Assembly (NCBI RefSeq): GCF_001945665.1
Contig: NZ_CP015795.1
Location: 1 to 53,359 of the forward strand
DNA: 53,359 nt
Direction: 5' to 3'
Origin: Borreliella mayonii
Lineage (GTDB): Bacteria; Spirochaetota; Spirochaetia; Borreliales; Borreliaceae
In this document: positions 37,032 through 45,089 of the stretch, piece by piece
Position numbering within the stretch: position 1 is the stretch's first letter
Layout: each line of letters begins with the position of its first letter
Translations under genes and position numbers: made by a program
Notes under the pieces: model-generated
Databases searched by the model: none
The model's input: the letters and a program-made list of their open reading frames with translations, nothing else
What the model was told of the DNA's origin: nothing

Positions 37032-37895
37032 ATGTTAATATTTCAATACGATTTTAAAATTGAGTTTTACAATGCAGTTAATTCTAAGAATAGCATTGGC
37101 GGGAGACTTGCAGGTTTAAGGCCTAGAGTTGTTATTGTCACTCAAAATGGTGCTCCTGATTTGAATATTTTTATTCAAAATACATATTCTGAGAATAATT
37201 TAATAATTGGCAAAAAGACTAAACTTCAAATTTTTAATGTACCTTTAGATTTTTCTTATTTTAAGACCGCAGATATTGTAAAAATTTATTATAAGAAGTT
37301 TTCAGATCAGCAAGATTACCAGTTTATTATGGCCGGGTATTTGGGAGCGCCTGTTGAGAGAATTGGTAGGTCTGAAAATTTTAGTTTTGAGTGTGAATTG
37401 CATCTTTTGTCCAGAGCTATCTTTTTAGAGAGAAAATTTGAGTATCAAAATTTCAAAGGTAGCACTATTGCTGATGCAATAAAATATGTGTTTAAGGACA
37501 AAGCAATCTTTTGTATGAATAAACTTGAAAAAATAAAAGTGATCAAAGAGAGCTTTGCTTGCAACTCGCCAAAAGGATTAATAGAATACTTAAGGCGACA
37601 AGGATACGTTGACTGTGTTATTGTTGAGATTGGAAATTCCGGGCAAGATGTTGATTCGAAATTTATTTTTATGAATTTTGGACAATTTGTTTCTGGTGAT
37701 TACAAAAGGCTTGAAGATTATGGACTTTTGTTTGTGCCTCAAAAGGATGCTTTAGGTTTTAAGTCTGGGTTAAGCTTGTATCAAGCGCAAGTTATGTTTA
37801 CTCACAACATTAAAATTGGAGACAATCTAAGCTTTAAAGACAGGCATGGAAATACCATTAAATGTAGGGTTATAAAAACACCAGCGCCAGATTAA
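37032..37895 (+). CDS. DUF693 phage protein (baseplate hub-like, BBA55 region)
   Basis: This 287-residue soluble protein matches the DUF693 family of cp32 late genes. It begins FQYDFKIEFYNAVNSKNSIG and later reads QKDALGFKSGLSLYQAQVMF, typical of hub-type folds. The frame is intact, unusual among the tail genes here. AAGGAG lies 12 nt before the ATG, somewhat far, so the start could be one or two codons off. In cp32 it follows DUF792 directly; here BBA52-54 were inserted in between. Hub function is inferred from gene order. Confidence 0.7.
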   Translation: MLIFQYDFKIEFYNAVNSKNSIGGRLAGLRPRVVIVTQNGAPDLNIFIQNTYSENNLIIGKKTKLQIFNVPLDFSYFKTADIVKIYYKKFSDQQDYQFIMAGYLGAPVERIGRSENFSFECELHLLSRAIFLERKFEYQNFKGSTIADAIKYVFKDKAIFCMNKLEKIKVIKESFACNSPKGLIEYLRRQGYVDCVIVEIGNSGQDVDSKFIFMNFGQFVSGDYKRLEDYGLLFVPQKDALGFKSGLSLYQAQVMFTHNIKIGDNLSFKDRHGNTIKCRVIKTPAPD

Positions 37896-37958
37896 GCAGT
37901 ACTAGAGATTGTGTTTTAAATCTTGAGCTTTACTCAGAGAATAAAAAAGGAATGCATT

Positions 37959-38527
37959 ATGCAGAATAATGATTTTCGCTTAGGGCCAAGTAGCTTAAAG
38001 AGTTCTTCTGTTGGTGCGTTAAAGCAGTTTCTTTTTGAAAATGTTTTTATTTGTAGAATAGGTGTTATTAAAAGCTTTGACTATGAATCTCAAACGGGTG
38101 TTGTTACTATTAAAGAGTACGAAGGGCTAGAGATTAGCGCTTGCAGTATATCTAACTTTAATCTTGATTTAGCAGAAGAAGATGAGGTGGTTTTACTTCA
38201 AAGTAATTTTAATATTTTCCAAGAAAGTGACAATAATCATTTTGATAAAAATTATTATTACATTCTAAGTGTTTTTAATCCTAAAAAATTGGCATTAAGC
38301 TTGATCAGTTTAAATTGAGCTTGCAAAAGTTTGATACACAAAGTGAGAATATAAAATTTAAAGCTAAAAAATTGATTATTGATGTGGATAATATTGAAAT
38401 TAAAGGCAATTTAAAGATTAATGGAACTAAATTTGAAAATCATATGCACAGTTCTGGTACTCTAGCTTATGTTAATAGTAGTGGTGCGCCAACAACTACA
38501 ACTGGAAAAACAGGCCCGATTGCTTGA
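37959..38527 (+). pseudogene. DUF777 gene (baseplate/spike-type) with a frameshift
   Basis: ATG 37959 follows AAGGAATGCATT and opens FRLGPSSLKSSSVGALKQFL, typical of DUF777, to TGA 38316. The C-terminal part is in the next frame (LQKFDTQSENIKFKAKKLII) to 38527, ending TTTTGKTGPIA. One base restores about 189 codons. Spike proteins of phage baseplates have such N-terminal OB-fold and Gly/Thr-rich ends, but the role is inferred. An alternative start at TTG 37923 adds 12 residues. It is the last phage gene on the right; the next in cp32 order lies at 5884. Confidence 0.65.
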
Positions 38528-38572
38528 GTAGTTTTTTGCTTTTTCTTAGTGTAGGCTTGTTGTTGCTAAGGG

Positions 38573-39802
38573 TTATTGATGATTATTTTCTACCAATAAG
38601 ATTAAGTTTATTACTTGGTTTGCAAACTCTTTTGTTGCTTTACTTATTTTGTTGATGTTGTTGGTTGTTAATTTGGGTTCAGCTTTTAGTTGTTCTTTTG
38701 CGTTTTTATATTCATTTTTTACTTTAGTAAATTTTTCAGCTAAAACTTTATACTCTTGAGCTACTAATTTGTTGTAAAGTTTTGGGTTTGGATGAAATTT
38801 TGAGCCTAAGTCCCAGTCTATTTGGCTGTAGTTTTCTTTTTCTCCCCATTTCTTAGCAGCATTTATGACTTCTTTTATTGTGCTTGTTCCTAGGGGATCT
38901 TTAGTGTCTTCAAAAACAAGCTCACTTTTTTTTAGTGCTTCGAGTAATTCATTTTTTGTTATTTCTATATTCTTTGTATTAACATTATTAATTTTGCTCT
39001 CAATTAAGCTTTTTTTTGTGTTTAGAGAATTTTCTTGGTTATTTGATAAATTCTCAAGTTCCTTAAGGTCTTTAGATGTTTCTAAATTTTTTATTGCATT
39101 TAGTGCTTTATCTAGAGATTCTCTAACTTGTTTTGCGTATTCTTTTGTTATGAAGTTGTCATCTGTGCTCAAGTGAGCGTTGTGTTTTTGGAATTGATTT
39201 TGTAGATTTTGTGTAAGGGTTTTTGTATTTTCATTAAAAGTGTCATTTTCTTCTTTTTGATCAAAAATTTTGTCTTTGTCATTATTAATTCCTTTTTCTT
39301 CAATTGGGGTAAGTATTGCTTCGTTGGTGGTTCTTGAAATTTTAAATTCTATTATAGTTGGATTTAGAGATTTTTTCATATTTTTATCTAATTCTTGTCC
39401 TGCGATTTCATCAGAAGCTCCGATTAACAATAATTTTTCTTGTATTTTTGCAATTTCTTCTTCTGATTTTGCCATATTTGCTTCTTCTAGTTCTTCTAGG
39501 GGTATTAAGCTTTCGCTGTCAAATTCAGATTTTAGAGAATTATCTTGTTTCCCAGGCTCTATTTTTTCAATTTCCAAAATAGGAGGGGTGTTTTGATTTA
39601 TTTTTGATTCAAGTTCTTTTTTAAGCCTAGAGTCTGATTCAAGCAGTAAGCTGTTCTTAATAACTTCTGAAATATTTTTTAATTTATATTCGCTTAAGGC
39701 TTTGTTTTTATTATTTGTATCCATATTTGCATTACAGCTAATAATCAGTAGCAATGGTGCAAATATTGAAATTTTTAAAGCTTTTCTAAGCTTGCCTTTC
39801 AA
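38573..39802 (-). CDS. BBA57-like lipoprotein
   Basis: This 409-residue predicted lipoprotein matches BBA57 in position and size. In B31 it is reported to support early mammalian infection. The signal peptide ends LLIISC (Cys23). A long Asn/Glu/Ser-rich tether (about 25-240) precedes a helical C-terminal domain (for example KEVINAAKKWGEKENYSQID near 310). The start is TTG, with AAGGAG 9 nt upstream. It runs opposite to the phage operon, and only 45 bases separate the two stops. Confidence 0.85.
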   Translation of the reverse strand: MKGKLRKALKISIFAPLLLIISCNANMDTNNKNKALSEYKLKNISEVIKNSLLLESDSRLKKELESKINQNTPPILEIEKIEPGKQDNSLKSEFDSESLIPLEELEEANMAKSEEEIAKIQEKLLLIGASDEIAGQELDKNMKKSLNPTIIEFKISRTTNEAILTPIEEKGINNDKDKIFDQKEENDTFNENTKTLTQNLQNQFQKHNAHLSTDDNFITKEYAKQVRESLDKALNAIKNLETSKDLKELENLSNNQENSLNTKKSLIESKINNVNTKNIEITKNELLEALKKSELVFEDTKDPLGTSTIKEVINAAKKWGEKENYSQIDWDLGSKFHPNPKLYNKLVAQEYKVLAEKFTKVKNEYKNAKEQLKAEPKLTTNNINKISKATKEFANQVINLILLVENNHQ

Positions 39803-40274
39803 AGCCTTATGCTCCTTTTAAAACAAGAATATTGAAAAACATTATACCACATTTTTTGAATTTTGATTTTATTTTAAACATAAAAATCCCCTATTAAGGG
39901 GATTTAAGGGGGTATCATAGATTTTGTATTATTGTTTTTAAATTTTTATTTTTGCTGTTTTGTATAAATTGAAATTTAATAATTTGCAATGCGTTGCCTT
40001 TGGTTTATTTGTAATTTAGTGTTGAAGCGGTGGTGCTGTTTTTAAATTTTCTAAATTTCTCAGCACCATTCTTCTTTATTTTATCTTTATACAAAGGATT
40101 TGCTTTGTACTAAGTGTACAGCATACTTTAAATTTTTCAGATTTATTAATAAAGGAGAACATCGGGTGAAATGCGATGTTCCTTTGAATATATTAATATA
40201 TTGAAATGTAGGCTTATAATTTTAACTATTTAGCTAATAAAATGTTTCCAAAATGTTGAAATGATTTAATTATT
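39803..40274. promoter_or_regulatory. Noncoding region with four hairpins upstream of BBA57
   Basis: Hairpins are AAATCCCCT/AGGGGATTT (39884-39905), GGTGCTG/CAGCACC (40028-40064), TGTACTAAGTGTACA (40106-40120) and GAACATCG/CGATGTTC (40156-40180). The first and last look like terminators. B31 has a small annotated gene (BBA58) around here, but no convincing frame is visible. A regulatory RNA or a dead gene is possible. Confidence 0.4.
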
Positions 40275-40502
40275 CTACTTAATCTCTTCATTTTGATCTT
40301 CATCATTTTCTTCTTCAAGGTCGTTGTCAGTATTTTCTTCTACTGTGGATTTTGATTGCAAATTTTTCTTTTCATCTTTTTTTTCTTGTTCTAATTCTTT
40401 GTGTATATTATTAAGAATAGAATCTATTAAAATCCCACGACCAATTGCGCTGCAAGACATAATAAATACTGAAAATGAAACAAATATTATTTTTTTAACC
40501 AT
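40275..40502 (-). CDS. BBA59-like small lipoprotein
   Basis: This 75-residue lipoprotein has a leader ending VFIMSC (Cys17). A short mature part ends in a very acidic tail (TDNDLEEENDEDQNEEIK). The ATG follows AAAGGAATGATTAA. It matches BBA59 by position. The acidic tail may extend from the membrane surface; no function is known. Confidence 0.75.
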   Translation of the reverse strand: MVKKIIFVSFSVFIMSCSAIGRGILIDSILNNIHKELEQEKKDEKKNLQSKSTVEENTDNDLEEENDEDQNEEIK

Positions 40503-40600
40503 TTAATCATTCCTTTAACCTAAGCAATTTAAGTATAATTATATACCATTAAATTATATTAATCAATTAAATGTAATTTATTTAAAGCTTGATTTAAGCT

Positions 40601-41344
40601 TTAAATAAATTCTTTTTGAATTACTGATTTTAGATTATTTATGTCTGTTAGTATGTCTAAAATTTGAATGAAATTTTTATTCATTTTAAAGATTTGATTG
40701 TGGGGTAGTAAGTCTAATTCTATTGTTTTTTGGCTAACAGTCACTTTGTTGTAATCTATTGAATGATAATCTTTTTTGTTTTTTATTTGAAATCTATAGA
40801 TAGGATTTAAGTATTTTTCACTCACGTTCTGTTTGATCATGTCTTTAAGGTCTAGTAAAACATAATTTTTAGGTTTTTGATTGTCGTTTGGGGGATTGAG
40901 CATAATATTAATAATATTATTATTTTGATTTTTAAGGTTTAAAACAAATAATAAATCTTGATCTTGGAAAAAATTCTCAATATTTTCAATCTCTTTTAGA
41001 TTTTTTAAATTTGAGTTTTTTTTGTTTTTAAAGTCTAATAATTTTTTATTTATTAATATGCTTAAAGATTCTACTTTTCCTTGCGCAAGTAAGATCTTAT
41101 CTTCTGTTTGTTGAAATTCTTTTTCTCTGCTGATTTTAAAATCAAGTGTGAATGTTTGAATAGGATAAGGTTGCTTGTAGTAGTCCTGAATGCTTGTTGG
41201 GGTTTGATTTGATTGTCTTATTTCTATTGTTTGAATTGATACTACAGGGATTATTTTTGCTGCAGGTTTTTGTTTTTTATTTATAAGTAAAGAGCAAGAC
41301 AAGATCAAAATTTCTAGTAATATTAAAATTACCTTTTTGTTCAT
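40601..41344 (-). CDS. Surface lipoprotein P27 (BBA60-like)
   Basis: This 247-residue lipoprotein matches BBA60, described as surface lipoprotein P27. The leader ends LLEILILSCS (Cys17). The mature protein has mixed beta and helical character with pairs such as LILLAQGKVESLSILINKK, which resembles KITLTKGKLKSISILAEKN in the next gene upstream, so the two are paralogs. The ATG follows GGAGAAATAA. A region with two hairpins separates it from BBA61, so it is probably transcribed alone. Confidence 0.8.
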   Translation of the reverse strand: MNKKVILILLEILILSCSLLINKKQKPAAKIIPVVSIQTIEIRQSNQTPTSIQDYYKQPYPIQTFTLDFKISREKEFQQTEDKILLAQGKVESLSILINKKLLDFKNKKNSNLKNLKEIENIENFFQDQDLLFVLNLKNQNNNIINIMLNPPNDNQKPKNYVLLDLKDMIKQNVSEKYLNPIYRFQIKNKKDYHSIDYNKVTVSQKTIELDLLPHNQIFKMNKNFIQILDILTDINNLKSVIQKEFI

Positions 41345-41694
41345 TTATTTCTCCTTATCCTTTTTGATTTGTTTATTATATACTATTAACAATTATTAAT
41401 AAGCTTTTTTAAGGTTTTTTAATTAAAATTCTTAAAAAAATATCAAAAATTAATTTTTATAAAAAGAAGTTCTCTAATGCAATAAAAGAACTTCTTTGGA
41501 GGTAGTTAAAAAGTAGTATTATTTTCTATTGCTAGGCTACCGGCTTTGAGTATGTAGCTACTCTTAAAGTATAGCTCATATTTTAAAATATGAATTTTTG
41601 TTTGTTTTTAAAATTTATACAAAGAGGACTCGCATTGAGAACCTCTTTGAAACGTGTGTGGGAAGTGTTTAAAATTTAATTTTAATAAATAAAA
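41345..41694 (-). ncRNA. Possible small RNA or gene relic between BBA61 and BBA60
   Basis: On the minus strand, the hairpin at 41620-41649 (CAAAGAGG/CCTCTTTG) ends the BBA61 unit. After it come about 150 bases, GC-richer than the surroundings (41530-41575, with CTACCGGCTTTGAGTATGTAG), followed by a Rho-independent terminator at 41463-41497 (AAAGAAGTTCT/AGAACTTCTTT) with a T run on the minus strand. The only frame is about 15 codons. This could be a small RNA, or the end of a lost gene. Confidence 0.35.
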
Positions 41695-42318
41695 TTATTT
41701 AATGAATTCTTTTAGATTTGAAGCATTAGTTAATATTTTTAGTGTATCGTAAATGTTTTGACTTACTTTAATATAATATTTTTTATTAGAATAAGGAGAG
41801 TAAATAAGTTTAATTTTATTTAGGCTTTTTTGAAATTTGGCAAAGCTTAGATATTTCCAGCTATAATTGGTTGATACGTAAAATGAGCTTCCAAATTGCA
41901 GATTGCCATCTTTTTCTTTGCTTAGAATTGCTTTGTTGATGCTTAAAAAACTGTGATAATGAAACAAGGGCATTAAATTTATTTCTTTTTTTTGTTTATC
42001 TTCGAAATTTAAACAACATCTTATGTAGTTGTTTTCATAAAAATAATTAAAATCTTTGTGATTTTTTAATTGGAGCAGGTTTTTCAAGCCTTTTTTATCC
42101 ATGTTGTTTTTTTCAGCCAATATGCTAATTGATTTTAGTTTGCCTTTTGTGAGTGTAATTTTATCGTATTGGTCTAAATATTGTGCTTCTGATTTTATTT
42201 CAATTGTTGAATTTGAATCTAAATTGTAAGTTCTAATATAAAATTCTGTACAAAGAATAGGATTTAAAGGCTTTAAATATTGACTTTTGTAAATTAGATT
42301 ATTTTTAACTGCACCCAT
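41695..42318 (-). CDS. BBA61-like protein, paralog of P27 without signal peptide
   Basis: This 207-residue protein is a shorter paralog of the P27-like protein: both share the TKGKLKSISI type segment and a similar C-terminal FQ(K)SLNKIKLIYSPY or related pattern. It starts MGAVKNNLIYKSQYLKPLNP with no hydrophobic leader and a weak ribosome site (AAAAGATAAAT). It could be a cytoplasmic protein or a lipoprotein gene that lost its leader. No in-frame leader is visible upstream. Corresponds to BBA61. Confidence 0.65.
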   Translation of the reverse strand: MGAVKNNLIYKSQYLKPLNPILCTEFYIRTYNLDSNSTIEIKSEAQYLDQYDKITLTKGKLKSISILAEKNNMDKKGLKNLLQLKNHKDFNYFYENNYIRCCLNFEDKQKKEINLMPLFHYHSFLSINKAILSKEKDGNLQFGSSFYVSTNYSWKYLSFAKFQKSLNKIKLIYSPYSNKKYYIKVSQNIYDTLKILTNASNLKEFIK

Positions 42319-42512
42319 ATTTATCTTTTGTAATATTAAATTTATTTAAATTCTTTTTAAAAATACTCAAAGTTGTGTACATATAAATATTTTATTATTC
42401 CTAATTCCAAATTTATTTATATATTATCATTTTATACAGATTTTATCAATAGTTTGTGAACTATTTAATACTTTTTTTATTTTAAATAAATAATCAATTA
42501 ATATTGATTATT

Positions 42513-42540
42513 TTAAGATTATATTTTAATATAATCTTAA
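42513..42540. promoter_or_regulatory. 28-bp inverted repeat upstream of lp6.6
   Basis: TTAAGATTATATT (42513-42525) and AATATAATCTTAA (42528-42540) are perfect complements around TT. It ends 9 bases before the AAGGAGAA of the lp6.6 gene and contains TATAAT (42530-42535), so it overlaps the likely promoter -10 box or the leader. Confidence 0.5.
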
Positions 42541-42562
42541 TTCTAAAAAAGGAGAATAAATA

Positions 42563-42745
42563 ATGACAAAATTAATGTACGCTATATTTTTAAGTGCAAT
42601 ATTATTTGTTGCTTGCGAAACTACAAGAATTTCAGATGAGATGGAAGAAAATACTAGTAGTGAAGGTTCAAAAGTTACAGCTCCAATGTCAGACAAAAAT
42701 ATGAAACCAATGAAACATCCTATGATGAAGCCAATGAAAAAGTAA
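42563..42745 (+). CDS. lp6.6: Lipoprotein Lp6.6 (BBA62)
   Basis: This 60-residue lipoprotein is Lp6.6, an abundant low-mass outer membrane lipoprotein found in membrane complexes and expressed mainly in culture and ticks. The leader ends ILFVAC (Cys18). The short mature part ends in Met/Lys/Pro repeats (KPMKHPMMKPMKK). AAGGAGAATAAAT precedes the ATG. It is the only plus-strand gene between 38.5 and 51 kb. A 28-bp inverted repeat lies in its promoter region. Confidence 0.9.
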   Translation: MTKLMYAIFLSAILFVACETTRISDEMEENTSSEGSKVTAPMSDKNMKPMKHPMMKPMKK

Positions 42746-42792
42746 TAAGGTTTACTTTTAGATAATTTAAATACAACACTAATAACTATTTA

Positions 42793-42829
42793 AAAAACTT
42801 TTTTGATAAATTTTATTAAAAAAGTTTTT
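42793..42829 (+). terminator. lp6.6 terminator
   Basis: AAAAACTTTTTT (42793-42804) pairs with AAAAAAGTTTTT (42818-42829) across a 13-nt loop, 48 bases after the lp6.6 stop. Confidence 0.7.
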
Positions 42830-42859
42830 AATTTTCAATAATATTAAAATTAAATATAA

Positions 42860-42896
42860 AAAAGGGGAGAGAGGCTTTAAACCCCTTTCCCCTTTT
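42860..42896 (-). terminator. BBA64 terminator
   Basis: AAAAGGGGA (42860-42868) pairs with TCCCCTTTT (42888-42896); on the minus strand a T run follows. It lies 17 bases beyond the BBA64 stop. Confidence 0.75.
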
Positions 42897-42912
42897 AAAC
42901 TTAAAACCAATA

Positions 42913-43890
42913 TTACTGAATTGGAGCAAGAATGCTAGCAGTTGTGTTTACTAAATTCAAAATTGTGTCGTGAATGTCTGCAAATTGAGCTCTTGAATTT
43001 TTTAATCTTAAAGTATCATTTAATTTTGAAACATTAGTTTGTAAGTCGGGATTAGCGTTGTACTCATTAATAAGGTCATCTGTGTCTTTTAGCCATTTTT
43101 CTTTAAGTGTTGTAAGTTTTTCAAAGTTGTAGTAGAGTGTTTTTAAATTAGGTTTGTTTAGCTGTTGTAGCTTGTCTTTTACATTTAGTATTTTTGCACT
43201 GATTTCTTCCATTGCTAATTGAATGCTAAATCCTCTGTTTACAAGGGTTTCTTTAACTAAGTTTCTGTAGTTTGAGTCTTTGCTGAGTTTTGATAAAATT
43301 TTTCCAAGATCTAAAATTTTTCCTTCGTTGAAGTTTAAAGATGTGTAAAGCATTCTTCTTTCACTTGTATATTCGTTTTCGTCAAAATGTACAGTTGAGT
43401 TTGCATTGAAAAATATTTTGCTAAATATTTCTGCTTTCATCCCAAATTGATCATCAGGTTCGCCCTTGTAAGAATCAATCTCGCCTATTTGAATAATATT
43501 CTCAGATCTATCTGATATTTTTTGTATTAGCTCTGCAACCTCAGGATCTAATATTTGTTTTGGAGCATTATTAGCACCAGCATTAGGATTGGCATTATTC
43601 TGTTGATGAAAAGCTGCTGAATTTGGTTTGTTTTTAATCTTGCTAGCTGCGATTTTTGGTGGATTTTTTAAAGTATTAATGGCAACAAGCAGATTGTCTA
43701 TTTTTGATTTACCATTTTTAGATACTTTTTTAATTTTTGATGAATTATTTTCGTTTTTTGTTATTTTTGTCTTTTCTTTTTTGTGCTGTTTATTTTCATG
43801 ATTATCTTTGACCTCTAACGAGCAAGAAAGCAAAATTAACACAGTTAATGTATGCAATAAAAATATTGCGATTAATTTATTATTTTTCAA
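42913..43890 (-). CDS. PF54 lipoprotein BBA64 (P35-like)
   Basis: This lipoprotein of about 325 residues matches BBA64, reported to be needed for transmission by tick bite. I start at TTG 43890 because AAGGA lies 7 nt upstream and all PF54 genes here use this arrangement; a frame reaching 43905 would translate through the ribosome site itself. The leader ends VLILLSC (Cys23). A Lys/Asn-rich tether with NANPNAGANNAPK precedes the PF54 helical domain (about 130-320), with MLYTSLNFNEGKILDLGKIL matching YSSLNY-type segments in all paralogs. Confidence 0.85.
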   Translation of the reverse strand: MKNNKLIAIFLLHTLTVLILLSCSLEVKDNHENKQHKKEKTKITKNENNSSKIKKVSKNGKSKIDNLLVAINTLKNPPKIAASKIKNKPNSAAFHQQNNANPNAGANNAPKQILDPEVAELIQKISDRSENIIQIGEIDSYKGEPDDQFGMKAEIFSKIFFNANSTVHFDENEYTSERRMLYTSLNFNEGKILDLGKILSKLSKDSNYRNLVKETLVNRGFSIQLAMEEISAKILNVKDKLQQLNKPNLKTLYYNFEKLTTLKEKWLKDTDDLINEYNANPDLQTNVSKLNDTLRLKNSRAQFADIHDTILNLVNTTASILAPIQ

Positions 43891-44001
43891 AATGTTATCC
43901 TTCAATAAAAATTTTAAGTAATTTGCATTAATTAATAATTTTAATTACCCAATTAATAACTTTAATTCAAAATTGTTATTGTACAAGAAGAATTCGAAAA
44001 A

Positions 44002-44023
44002 AAAGAGAGCAAAAGCTCTCTTT
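44002..44023 (-). terminator. BBA65 terminator
   Basis: AAAGAGAGC (44002-44010) and GCTCTCTTT (44015-44023) are perfect complements around AAAA, 34 bases past the stop. Confidence 0.85.
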
Positions 44024-44056
44024 GGGTGCAAGGTTCTATTTTTTATTGATAATTTT

Positions 44057-44920
44057 TTAATTATTATTAAATTTAAATAATTCGTCTAAGTGAATTAATG
44101 TTTGCTCGGATTTCAAGCAAAGAGAAATCATCTTGTCTTTATATAGTTGATCGACGTGGTCGTTTAGCTTTTCTGTATTGTATTGTAGCTCTAAGGTAGC
44201 ATTTGAACTTTTAATCAATGTTTCTATTGTGCTAAGCCATTCTTTTTTTATTAAGGTTAAATCAACAATTAAAGTATAAATTTCTTCTAAAGTATTTTTA
44301 TTAAAAGTATTTTCTTTTAGCCTGTCCATGTTAATTGCTAAATCTTCAAGCGCAACCTCAAATCCTTGTTGAATTCGTATGCCCCCTGATATTTTTTTTA
44401 TTGTATCATGGGCTTTTGGGTCTTTGTAAAGCTTGTTTACAATCTCTGCTAAATTGAAAATATCAGTAGTGTTATAGCTTAGTGATGAATAAAATTGTCT
44501 TCTCATTTTTTGAGATTCTTCAAGGTTTGAGTTCATTTTTTCTTTGAGCTTTGTGCCATTTTTGGGATCTGTTTTGTAAACATTGATTAGTTCAAACATG
44601 CTATTTTTTAATCCAAATTGGCTAGATATTTCTGTTTGAAGTTTTTCTTTTTTTATTATTGCCATTTCTCTTGCTAAAATCTCAAAGAGCTTGTCAATTA
44701 GACTCGTTTCTTTTTTATTTGAAACTTTTAATTCTTTTGTTGATCTTTGATGTTCTTGCGTTTTTGTATCTTTTTTTGTGTCTTTTTGAAGATTTAATTC
44801 ATCGTATTTTGTTTCTGTAAAACTTGCCACTTTGCTCTTGTTGTCTTTATTGTTTAGATTGCAAGAAAAAAGTGCCATTATTCCCAATGTTATTAATATT
44901 GATAATTTTGTTTTATTCAA
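44057..44920 (-). CDS. PF54 lipoprotein BBA65
   Basis: This 287-residue lipoprotein is the BBA65 member of paralog family 54. TTG start with AAGGA 7 nt upstream; leader ends MALFSC (Cys20). The tether (about 22-75) is rich in Lys/Thr. The helical domain includes RRQFYSSLSYNTTDIFNLAE, the family hallmark. Each PF54 gene here has its own terminator, so each is transcribed separately. No ligand is established for BBA65. Confidence 0.85.
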   Translation of the reverse strand: MNKTKLSILITLGIMALFSCNLNNKDNKSKVASFTETKYDELNLQKDTKKDTKTQEHQRSTKELKVSNKKETSLIDKLFEILAREMAIIKKEKLQTEISSQFGLKNSMFELINVYKTDPKNGTKLKEKMNSNLEESQKMRRQFYSSLSYNTTDIFNLAEIVNKLYKDPKAHDTIKKISGGIRIQQGFEVALEDLAINMDRLKENTFNKNTLEEIYTLIVDLTLIKKEWLSTIETLIKSSNATLELQYNTEKLNDHVDQLYKDKMISLCLKSEQTLIHLDELFKFNNN

Positions 44921-45017
44921 AATTTAGTCCTTTAATAAAAATTTTAATTAATTTTAATTATTTAAAATCAATACTTAATGATTTAAATTTAGTTCAAATT
45001 TGAAATTGAACAATAAA

Positions 45018-45044
45018 AAAAGAAGAGAACTGGTCTCCTCTTTT
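45018..45044 (-). terminator. BBA66 terminator
   Basis: AAAAGAAGAGA (45018-45028) pairs with TCTCCTCTTTT (45034-45044) with one G-T pair and loop ACTGG. Confidence 0.8.
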
Positions 45045-45089
45045 GATTAAATAGTTGTAAAATAGTTTATTTTCGTTTTTTTAAATAAA

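Noticed and set aside
38865..39596. Plus-strand frames opposite BBA57
   Set aside because: Antisense shadows of a low-complexity lipoprotein gene.
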